In this document: piece after piece, positions 1-5,070 of the stretch | How the letters are laid out: every line of letters starts with the position of its first letter | How positions within the stretch are numbered: position 1 is the stretch's first letter | Assembly: GCA_003693905.1 (NCBI GenBank) | Contig: RFLL01000302.1 | Span: 1-5,070 of the forward strand | DNA length: 5,070 bases | Direction: 5' to 3' | Origin: Alphaproteobacteria bacterium | GTDB taxonomy: Bacteria > Pseudomonadota > Alphaproteobacteria > Kiloniellales > J153 | Position numbers and translations under genes: made by a program | The notes under the pieces: model-generated | Databases searched by the model: none | Told to the model about the DNA's origin: nothing | What the model saw: only the letters and a program-made list of their open reading frames with translations

Positions 1-1316
1 CCCTGTGCCCGGCCCGCCCCGGGGGGGCTCCCCTGGCCGAACCGCTGGCGCTACGTGTGCGTGCCGCGGTGGCACGCCAGCCGCGGGCGGTCGTCCTCGG
101 GGCCGCGCTCCTCGGCCTTGCTTCGTTGAGTGCGGTGCCGTACGCCCGTTTCGACGACGATCCGCTCAACCTGCGCGATCCCGAGGCGGAATCGGTGGCC
201 ACGTTGATCGACCTCATCGACGACCCCCGGGTGCAGCCCTACAGCGCCGAGGTTCTGACCTCCGATCTGGCTGCCGCCGAGGCCTTGGCGGCGCGATTGG
301 AACCATTGCCCGAAGTGGCCGAGGCGCGCACGCTGGCCGATTACGTGCCTCGCGATCAGGACGCGAAATTGCAGATCATCGAAGAAATGGGTTTCTTCCT
401 GGCGCCGCTGTTCTATGGCTTCGAGGTGTCTGTGCCGCCCGACGGTGAAGCCGAACGCCGTGCTCTGCGCGCCCTGCGTGCCGATCTCGAGGTGACGACC
501 GGGCCTCTGGCCGCGGCGGCGCGGGCCCTGGCCCGGGCCCTGGGCGAGGTGGGCGATGACGACGCGACCTTGGCGGCCCTGCGTCGTGCGTTGCTGGGCG
601 GGTTGCCGGCCCGGCTTGCGAGCCTGGAGACGGCGCTGGAGGCGGGGCCGGTGACGATCGACGATCTGCCGGCCTCGTTGCGCGCGCGCATGGTCGCCGG
701 CGACGGACGGGCGCTGGTCAAGGTCGTCCCCCGCGACGATCTGCGCGATGCGGCGGCGCGACGACGCTTTGTCGATGCCGTGCAGGCGGTGGCACCCGAG
801 GCCGGCGGTTTTCCGATCATCATCACCGCGGCCGGACGGGCGGTGGTGCGCGCCTTTTTCGAGGCCGGCGCCTATGCCGCGGCGGGGATCGTGGCGTTGC
901 TGCTGGTCGTGCTGCGCGACGGGCGCGACAGCCTGCTTGTTTTGGCGCCGCTCACCCTGGCTGCGGTGTTGAGCATTGCGGCGACGGTGGTGTTCGGGAT
1001 TCCGTTCAACTTCGCCAACGTGATCGTGCTGCCGCTGCTGTTCGGTCTTGGCGTTGCCGGGGGCATCCATATCGTCGTTCGGGCCCGTGATGCCGGAACC
1101 ATGGGCCTGATGGCGTCGAGCACGCCGCGCGCCGTGCTGTTGAGTGCGCTGACCACGATCGGCTCCTTCGGCGCGCTGGCGTTGTCTAGCCATCGGGGCA
1201 CGGCCAGCATGGGGCTGCTGCTGACCATCGCCATCACCTTGACTCTGGGCAGCACCCTGATCGTGCTGCCGGCGCTGCTGACGCTGGTGCGTCGTCGCAA
1301 CGGGGCGGAGCCATGA
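1..1316 (+). CDS. hpnN: HpnN-type hopanoid transporter (RND/MMPL family), C-terminal half, 5' end outside window
   Basis: The frame is open from the left edge (first full codon at 3) to TGA at 1314-1316, giving 437 visible residues. HpnN proteins are usually about 850-900 residues, so this is roughly the second half of the protein. A transmembrane helix (AVVLGAALLGLASL) leads into a periplasmic loop opening with FDDDPLNLRDPEAESV, which is characteristic of HpnN. A long, helix-rich, Ala/Arg/Glu/Leu-heavy periplasmic domain follows, then a C-terminal bundle of about five helices from about 860 on, including FNFANVIVLPLLFGLG and SSHRGTASMG. Family knowledge: HpnN is an inner-membrane RND-like protein that moves hopanoids towards the outer membrane. 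The GTG at 57 lies inside the conserved region and is not the start. The fourth-last helix has GVAGGIH, without the Asp seen in many RND pumps at this place. The gene overlaps the next one by 4 bp. The family call is firm; the substrate is inferred from the family. Confidence 0.9.
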   Translation, partial: LCPARPGGAPLAEPLALRVRAAVARQPRAVVLGAALLGLASLSAVPYARFDDDPLNLRDPEAESVATLIDLIDDPRVQPYSAEVLTSDLAAAEALAARLEPLPEVAEARTLADYVPRDQDAKLQIIEEMGFFLAPLFYGFEVSVPPDGEAERRALRALRADLEVTTGPLAAAARALARALGEVGDDDATLAALRRALLGGLPARLASLETALEAGPVTIDDLPASLRARMVAGDGRALVKVVPRDDLRDAAARRRFVDAVQAVAPEAGGFPIIITAAGRAVVRAFFEAGAYAAAGIVALLLVVLRDGRDSLLVLAPLTLAAVLSIAATVVFGIPFNFANVIVLPLLFGLGVAGGIHIVVRARDAGTMGLMASSTPRAVLLSALTTIGSFGALALSSHRGTASMGLLLTIAITLTLGSTLIVLPALLTLVRRRNGAEP

Positions 1317-2386
1317 TCGCGCGCATGGTGGCTCTGCTGCTCGGACTGGGGCTGTTCGGCCTGCTGGTGGTCGGTGCCGATTGGGCGCAGGTGTGGGCTG
1401 CGGTCTCGAACCTGGGCGGGGGCGGGGTGTCGGGTGTGCTGGGGATCTATCTGGCGGCCTTCGCGTTCGACACCGCCTCGTGGCATCTGATGCTGCCGAG
1501 TGCGCGGTGCGATCCGGCGTGGTTTGCCCGCCTCAACAGGGTGCGGCTGGTCGGCGAGGCCCTCAATGCCGTGGTGCCGGCCGGCTCACTCGGCGGCGAG
1601 CCGGCCAAGGCGATTCTGCTCAAACGCAACTACGCCATCGGTTATCGCGAGGCCATCGCCTCTCTGATCATGACCAAGACGGTCAATCTTCTGGCGCTGA
1701 TTGTCTTTTCACTGGGCGGACTTGTCTTGTTGTGGCAGAAGCCGGAGGTGCCGGCGGTCCTGCCGACGGCGATGACCGCCGGGCTCGGGCTGCTGGGGGC
1801 CGGGGTCATCGGCTTTTTCGTGGTTCAGCGGTGGCGCGCCGCCAGCCGCCTGGCGCAGTGGCTGGCCCGCCGGCGCATCGGGCAGGCGCTGGTTGCCTTC
1901 CTTGATCACATCCACGAGGTCGACGAGCGCTTTGTTGCCTTCTACGGCGGCCGCCCCGGGCGCTTTGCGCTGGCGTTCGCTCTGGCACTTGCGCACTGGG
2001 GTCTCGGCACGGCCGAGATCTATGTGGCGTTGCGGTTTCTCGGCCAGCCCGTGGGATGGGCCGAGGCCTGGATGATCGAGACGGCGGCGCAGCTCGTGCG
2101 GGCCGGAGCCTTTTTCATTCCCGGAGCGCTCGGCGCCAGCGAGGCCGGCTTCGTGTTTCTGCTTGATGCCCTGAGCGGGCGGCCGGCCCTCGGTCTGGCT
2201 CTTGCTCTTGTCCGCCGGGGTCGCGAAGCTCTGTGGATCGGGGCCGGGCTGGTGTTCGGCTGGCACTATGCTTGGCGGGTGCCGAGGGGGGACGGGGCCG
2301 TCCCGGTCCCGGCATCCGCACCCGCGCGCGAGCACGAGCCGCACCCCGATCCGGCCGGCGATCCTCGGGGGCGTTTGCGGTGGTGA
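1313..2386 (+). CDS. hpnL: HpnL-type integral membrane protein (LPG synthase transmembrane/YbhN-like family)
   Basis: This gene encodes a 357-residue polytopic inner-membrane protein. Hydrophobic segments lie at about residues 5-22, 38-58, 112-132, 143-165, 210-235, 250-280 and 290-315. Family features visible are GSLGGEPAKAILLKR after the second helix, the IPGALGASEAGFVFLLDAL stretch, and LALVRRGREALW near the end. These match the lysylphosphatidylglycerol-synthase transmembrane superfamily and its hopanoid-associated branch HpnL. No aminoacyl-transferase domain is present, so it is not an MprF enzyme. The biochemical role of HpnL is not established; its association with hopanoid genes is the main clue. 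The ATG overlaps the hpnN stop as ATGA, indicating translational coupling. The purine-rich GGGGCGGAG (1302-1310) sits very close to this ATG, so the in-frame ATG at 1325 (Met5) is an alternative start. The last ~35 residues are a Pro/Arg/Asp-rich, probably disordered cytoplasmic tail. Confidence 0.85.
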   Translation: MIARMVALLLGLGLFGLLVVGADWAQVWAAVSNLGGGGVSGVLGIYLAAFAFDTASWHLMLPSARCDPAWFARLNRVRLVGEALNAVVPAGSLGGEPAKAILLKRNYAIGYREAIASLIMTKTVNLLALIVFSLGGLVLLWQKPEVPAVLPTAMTAGLGLLGAGVIGFFVVQRWRAASRLAQWLARRRIGQALVAFLDHIHEVDERFVAFYGGRPGRFALAFALALAHWGLGTAEIYVALRFLGQPVGWAEAWMIETAAQLVRAGAFFIPGALGASEAGFVFLLDALSGRPALGLALALVRRGREALWIGAGLVFGWHYAWRVPRGDGAVPVPASAPAREHEPHPDPAGDPRGRLRW

Positions 2387-2434
2387 AACCGGTGCGCGCA
2401 GCCGTTGCAGGCCCCCGGCTTCGGCGCTAGAACA

Positions 2435-2455
2435 GGACCCGCTTTGCGCGGGTCC
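2435..2455 (+). terminator. Strong GC hairpin downstream of hpnL, possible transcription end
   Basis: A perfect 8-bp inverted repeat, GGACCCGC / GCGGGTCC, encloses the 5-nt loop TTTGC. It lies 48 nt after the hpnL stop and 39 nt before the tRNA. No T-run follows (the next bases are GGACATCTGG), so it is not a classical intrinsic terminator. It could be a terminator of the hopanoid operon working with Rho, an mRNA 3' end stabiliser, or part of the tRNA leader. The rest of 2387-2494 shows nothing coding. A weak promoter-like pair, TTGCAG (2405-2410) and TAGAAC (2428-2433) with 17-bp spacing, could serve the tRNA but matches consensus poorly. Confidence 0.4.
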
Positions 2456-2494
2456 GGACATCTGGTCTCATTCCGCCTTGAACAAACCCGCCGA

Positions 2495-2568
2495 TGGGGC
2501 GTAGCCAAGTGGTAAGGCAGCGGGTTTTGGTCCCGCGATCCCAGGTTCGAATCCTGGCGCCCCAGCCA
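2495..2568 (+). tRNA. tRNA-Gln (anticodon TTG)
   Basis: The gene folds into a complete cloverleaf. The acceptor stem is TGGGGCG (2495-2501) with CGCCCCA (2558-2564). The D stem is GCC (2504-2506) with GGC (2516-2518). The anticodon stem is GCGGG (2520-2524) with CCCGC (2532-2536), enclosing loop TTTTGGT with anticodon TTG at 2527-2529. A 4-nt variable loop follows. The T stem is CCAGG (2541-2545) with CCTGG (2553-2557), around TTCGAAT. Discriminator G2565 is followed by a genomically encoded CCA (2566-2568). The weak first pair T1-A72 is typical of bacterial glutamine tRNAs. It reads CAA codons and, by wobble, CAG. No second tRNA is visible beside it. Confidence 0.97.
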
Positions 2569-2575
2569 TTTTTTT
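2569..2575 (+). terminator. T7 run directly after tRNA-Gln, possible transcript end
   Basis: Seven consecutive T follow the encoded CCA of the tRNA. The T arm and acceptor stem just upstream could provide the RNA structure needed for release, so this is a plausible weak end point for the tRNA transcript. There is no separate dedicated hairpin before it, so the assignment is tentative. The next ~70 bases (2576-2647) show no gene and no clear signal. Confidence 0.35.
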
Positions 2576-2647
2576 GCTCATCCGACAGGTCCGTGAAGAC
2601 GGGTCCGGGCGCGGCCGAAGGCAGGGGCCGTCGAACAGAATGAACGG

Positions 2648-2719
2648 GCCGTTAGGGACGTCTCTTAGCCAGCCGTTAGGGACATCTCTTAGCGGGCCGT
2701 TAGGAACGCTTTTTCAGGT
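2648..2719 (+). repeat. Three tandem 24-bp direct repeats upstream of the flagellin-protease gene
   Basis: Units lie at 2648-2671, 2672-2695 and 2696-2719. Units 1 and 2 share GCCGTTAGGGAC, one variable base pair region (GT or AT), and CTCTTAGC, then end in CA or GG. Unit 3 keeps GCCGTTAGG but diverges afterwards into a T-rich segment. The repeats abut without spacers, so this is not a CRISPR array. On the minus strand each of the first two units reads AAGAGAYGTCCCTAACGGC. Two readings are possible: an array of binding sites for a regulator just upstream of the promoter region, or a remnant of an insertion-sequence end of the kind that carries several internal copies of a transposase site. 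No transposase is present in the window. Confidence 0.7.
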
Positions 2720-2752
2720 AAAATTTAGAACCCTTCCAATATACTGCGATTT
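2710..2752 (+). promoter_or_regulatory. AT-rich promoter candidate for the flagellin-protease gene
   Basis: This is the most AT-rich stretch in the window and lies 90-130 nt before the start codon. TAAAATTT (2719-2726) matches the sigma-28 -35 consensus TAAAGTTT at 7 of 8 positions. TCCAATAT (2735-2742) matches GCCGATAA at only 5 of 8, and the spacer is 8 nt rather than the usual 11. TATACT (2740-2745) would be a good housekeeping -10 but has no convincing -35. No GG/GC pair with sigma-54 spacing was found. It is reasonable as the promoter region, but the sigma factor cannot be fixed. Confidence 0.35.
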
Positions 2753-2771
2753 GCCAGAAATTGTTGCTGCA

Positions 2772-2806
2772 GGCAGGTCTGTCTGCCGCACTGAAGGTAT
2801 CAGTGC
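2772..2806 (+). promoter_or_regulatory. Two abutting hairpins in the likely 5' leader of the flagellin-protease mRNA
   Basis: Hairpin A pairs GGCAG (2772-2776) with CTGCC (2783-2787). Hairpin B pairs GCACTGA (2788-2794) with TCAGTGC (2800-2806), a perfect 7-bp stem with loop AGGTA. They touch with no gap and could stack coaxially. The ribosome binding site at 2827-2832 lies 20 nt downstream and is not covered by either stem. Alphaproteobacterial flagellin mRNAs are known to be controlled through their leaders (FlbT/FlaF in Caulobacter), so a post-transcriptional role is plausible. Hairpin B could instead be a DNA operator, since it is also a dyad. Confidence 0.5.
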
Positions 2807-2826
2807 GTTCTGCGAGTGCGAGAAAT

Positions 2827-2832
2827 AGGAAG
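2827..2832 (+). promoter_or_regulatory. Shine-Dalgarno of the flagellin-protease gene
   Basis: AGGAAG lies 8 nt before the ATG at 2841. An in-frame TAG at 2826-2828 overlaps this motif. No other start codon lies between that stop and 2841, so the translation start is fixed at 2841. Confidence 0.8.
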
Positions 2833-2840
2833 CAGCCAGG

Positions 2841-5070
2841 ATGGCGCTCTCTGTTCTGCATAACACCGGCGCGGCCGTTGCCAATCGCCTGCTCGTCGAG
2901 AACGACGCGCGGTTGACGCGCTCGATTGCGCAGCTTTCCGCTGGCACCCGCGTGCTCGGCGCGCGCGACGACGCGGCGGCGATGGCGATCGGCTCGCGCC
3001 TGAACGCAGAGATTGCGTCCTTGCAGCAGGCGGCGCTCAACGCCGGGCAGGCCAGCACCATGTTGCAGATCGCCGACGGTGCCGCCGCCTCGATCGACAT
3101 GATTCTCGTGCGCATGAAGACGCTGGCCGTACAGGCGGCGTCGGAGCAGATCTCCGACGTCGAACGGGCCATGCTCGACACCGAATTCAATGCGCTGGTG
3201 AAGGAGATCGACCGCATCTCCAAGGTCACCAAATTCAACGGCCGCAGTCTGCTTCAGGGCGATACGGAAAAGGGCATCATCTACACGATCCGCAGTCTGC
3301 CGACCAAAGGCACGATCGAACTCGACGGCAAGGCTCTGGGACTGGGCGATACCTTCACCCAGGCCGATATCGATGCCCGGCGCATCGTGTTTCTGGATGA
3401 CGGCAAAAGCACCGGCACCGACCGCCTGATCGTCACCGCCACCGACATCAACGGCAACGCCCTTGGCGCGGTCGTCGGCGAGCTTGATCGCACGACGTTC
3501 GAAACGGCCGAATATGCCGCCTCCAGCGCCCTCGACAATATTCGTGCTTCGGCCGCTTATGCCCGCGGGGCCACCGGCAAGGGCATCAAGGTGGCGGTCA
3601 TCGACAGCGGTGTCGATCGCACGCACACGGATCTCGACGACAACCTCAACACGGTCCAGTCGGTCGATATCGTCGACGGCATGGTCGGTGCGGCGGTCAA
3701 CCTCGGCGCCGTCACCTTCGGTGCCGAAAAGCTCGGCAATGTCGGCTTCGGTCACGGCCTTGCCAACGGTCAGCCCTTCTTCGGCACCTTCGGCGATTTC
3801 TCGTTTATGGACAAAAGTCAGGCCCAGGACCTGAGTTTTACCGGCACCGCCGACAACGCGACCGTGCGGCTGACCACCGATGATGGCACCATTTTCGAGG
3901 CCACCGGCGTCAACCTGAGCGCCGGGGTCGATGTGGCGACCGTGATCCTTGTCGGGCAGGGTGGCAACGGAGCCGGCAAGGCCGTCGCTCTGGAAATTGA
4001 TGCCAGTGGCGTGACCGGCACCGGTGCCGCGGCGGGTGGACCGGTCGATGTCAAAGCCATCTTCGATCGCACCACCAACCCCACCACCGGTCTCGGCGAC
4101 GATCTGGCCGGAACGTCCAATTCAGGCCACGGGACCCACGTCGCCGGCATCATCGCCGCGGAAAAGAACGATACCGGGGTGCATGGTGTTGCCTATGAGG
4201 CGGAGGTGGTATCCATCCGCGTCACCCGTGCGGATTCCGATCCGCTCGGCCCGATCAATCAGAACGACCTGGCCGATGCCATCGACTATGCGGTTTCGAC
4301 CGGGGTGCGCATCATCAACCTGAGCCTCGGCGCCTCCACGACGCAGATCGACCAGGATCTGGCTGACGCCATCGGCCGCGCCGTCAACGCCGGCGTGGTC
4401 GTGGTCGCTTCGGCCGGGAACTCAAGCCTGCAGTCGCCCGGTTCGCCAGCCAACTTTGCGGTCAAACCCGAGGCCAAGGGCATGCTGATCTCGGTGGTCG
4501 CAACCGACGACGACAATGCACTGGCAAGCTTCAGCAACCGCGCCGGTTTCGTCGCGGATTTCACCGTGGCCGCACCGGGGGTGGGCATCCTGTCGACCAA
4601 GGCGGGGGGTGATTTCGAACTCAAGGACGGCACTTCGATGGCGGCGCCGATGGTTTCGGGCGCATTGGCTCTGGTCATGGACAAGTTTTCGGACTTGTCC
4701 GGTCAAGAAGCGGTCAACCTGCTGTTCAGCACCGCCACCGACCTCGGTGAAGCGGGCATCGACGATGTCTTCGGCCGCGGTCTGATCGACCTCGATCGCG
4801 CCACGTTGCCGCAGCTTGCTCTGACCATCAATCTGGATTCGACGACCTTCATCGCCGATGCCATCAACGTCGCACCAGGGCAGGCGGCGCTGGTGGATGC
4901 GAGCCTGCTCGACCTCAGCCAGGCCTACACGGGCAAGCTTTCCATCGCCGCGCAGAACCTGGCCTACCGAATCGGTTCCGGGATTGTTGCCAGTGACGAG
5001 ATCGCAGTCACCATCGAGGCCATAAGCGCCGGTACCCTGGGGCTGGCCGGCACGCGCATTGCCACTATCG
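2841..5070 (+). CDS. Flagellin N-terminal domain fused to a subtilisin-like (S8) serine protease; 3' end outside window
   Basis: 743 residues are visible without a stop. Residues 1-140 are flagellin D0/D1: LTRSIAQLSAGTRV, RDDAAAMAIGSRL, LQIADGAAASIDMIL, RMKTLAVQAAS, EIDRI and FNGRSLL. Residues 145-216 resemble a cadherin-like/CSPG repeat (YTIRSLPTKGTIELDG, GDTFTQADID, DRLIVTATDINGN). Residues ~230-655 are an S8 subtilase: catalytic Asp255 in VAVIDSGVD, His430 in SGHGTHVAG, oxyanion Asn527 in ASAGN, Ser599 in DGTSMAAPMVSG, and a GRGLIDLDRA end. All key residues are present, so activity is expected. A ~160-residue Gly/Thr/Asp-rich insertion separates Asp and His. Residues 659-743 are beta-rich and unassigned. 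No signal peptide or I9-type propeptide is seen, so export through the flagellar type III system is inferred from the flagellin N-terminus. The expected role is a protease carried on the filament or secreted. The C-terminal flagellin domain lies beyond the window, if it exists. The domain calls are firm; the filament role is inferred. Confidence 0.92.
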   Translation, partial: MALSVLHNTGAAVANRLLVENDARLTRSIAQLSAGTRVLGARDDAAAMAIGSRLNAEIASLQQAALNAGQASTMLQIADGAAASIDMILVRMKTLAVQAASEQISDVERAMLDTEFNALVKEIDRISKVTKFNGRSLLQGDTEKGIIYTIRSLPTKGTIELDGKALGLGDTFTQADIDARRIVFLDDGKSTGTDRLIVTATDINGNALGAVVGELDRTTFETAEYAASSALDNIRASAAYARGATGKGIKVAVIDSGVDRTHTDLDDNLNTVQSVDIVDGMVGAAVNLGAVTFGAEKLGNVGFGHGLANGQPFFGTFGDFSFMDKSQAQDLSFTGTADNATVRLTTDDGTIFEATGVNLSAGVDVATVILVGQGGNGAGKAVALEIDASGVTGTGAAAGGPVDVKAIFDRTTNPTTGLGDDLAGTSNSGHGTHVAGIIAAEKNDTGVHGVAYEAEVVSIRVTRADSDPLGPINQNDLADAIDYAVSTGVRIINLSLGASTTQIDQDLADAIGRAVNAGVVVVASAGNSSLQSPGSPANFAVKPEAKGMLISVVATDDDNALASFSNRAGFVADFTVAAPGVGILSTKAGGDFELKDGTSMAAPMVSGALALVMDKFSDLSGQEAVNLLFSTATDLGEAGIDDVFGRGLIDLDRATLPQLALTINLDSTTFIADAINVAPGQAALVDASLLDLSQAYTGKLSIAAQNLAYRIGSGIVASDEIAVTIEAISAGTLGLAGTRIATI

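Noticed and set aside
51..1193. Long minus-strand open frame opposite hpnN
   Set aside because: Its translation is Arg/Gln/His/Gly-rich low-complexity sequence with no family features, typical of the antisense of a high-GC gene. The plus frame is clearly a conserved transporter.
57..1316. GTG at 57 as the start of an independent gene
   Set aside because: The same frame is open to the left edge, and the sequence is the middle of a two-half RND transporter. A start here would cut the protein just before a transmembrane helix.
1709..2461. Long minus-strand open frame opposite hpnL
   Set aside because: It is a shadow of the membrane protein gene, with a Pro/Arg/Gln-rich composition and no recognisable motif.
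2541..2568. Phage or island attachment site at the tRNA-Gln 3' end
   Set aside because: No second copy of the T-arm/acceptor sequence and no integrase gene are seen in the window. Only the part to the right of the window could reveal one.
2648..2719. CRISPR array
   Set aside because: The repeats are directly adjacent with no spacers, only three copies are present, and no cas gene is in view.
2751..2770. Sigma-54 promoter in front of the flagellin-protease gene
   Set aside because: TTGCT at 2764-2768 resembles a -12 element, but the required GG is absent at the -24 position (CC is found at 2754-2755).
2574..2828. Small plus-strand frame encoding a PLGTSLS-type tandem peptide
   Set aside because: It starts in the T-run after the tRNA without a ribosome binding site, and its repeat only mirrors the 24-bp DNA repeats. 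It crosses the promoter-like region and both hairpins and ends in the TAG just before the real gene.
2700..3755. Minus-strand 351-codon open frame opposite the flagellin-protease gene
   Set aside because: Its composition reflects antisense codon bias (Asp/Val/Arg/Ala runs). It lies opposite the strongly supported flagellin and subtilase start.

Overview
The DNA is GC-rich, with strong coding bias and typical high-GC shadow frames. The hopanoid genes, the tRNA-Gln sequence and the style of the flagellin N-terminus suggest an alphaproteobacterium, perhaps a Rhodospirillales-type bacterium. This is inferred from sequence character only.

Layout, all on the + strand: (1) 1-1316 is the C-terminal half of an HpnN-type RND/MMPL hopanoid transporter, cut by the left edge. 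(2) 1313-2386 is an HpnL/YbhN-type polytopic membrane protein whose start overlaps the hpnN stop as ATGA, so the two are probably co-transcribed. (3) 2387-2494 is a short spacer with a strong GC hairpin. (4) 2495-2568 is tRNA-Gln(TTG) with an encoded CCA, followed by seven T. (5) 2569-2840 is a non-coding region. It holds three tandem 24-bp repeats, an AT-rich promoter-like stretch, two abutting hairpins and a good Shine-Dalgarno. (6) 2841-5070 is a large open frame cut by the right edge.

The large frame is the highlight. Its first ~140 residues are a convincing flagellin N-terminal D0/D1 region. A cadherin-like/CSPG-type beta repeat follows, and then a subtilisin-family (S8) serine protease with the complete Asp-His-Asn-Ser set (D255, H430, N527, S599). 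There is no signal peptide and no recognisable subtilisin propeptide. The simplest reading is a proteolytic flagellin: a subtilase placed where the variable surface domain of a flagellin normally sits, exported by the flagellar type III apparatus and either displayed on the filament or secreted. The described flagellinolysins carry a zinc metallopeptidase in that position. A subtilisin version would be a different, convergent design. Whether a C-terminal flagellin domain follows cannot be seen here.

The hopanoid pair has no obvious functional link with the flagellin-protease. The tRNA and a probable transcription end separate them, so the flagellin-protease appears to be an independently transcribed gene.
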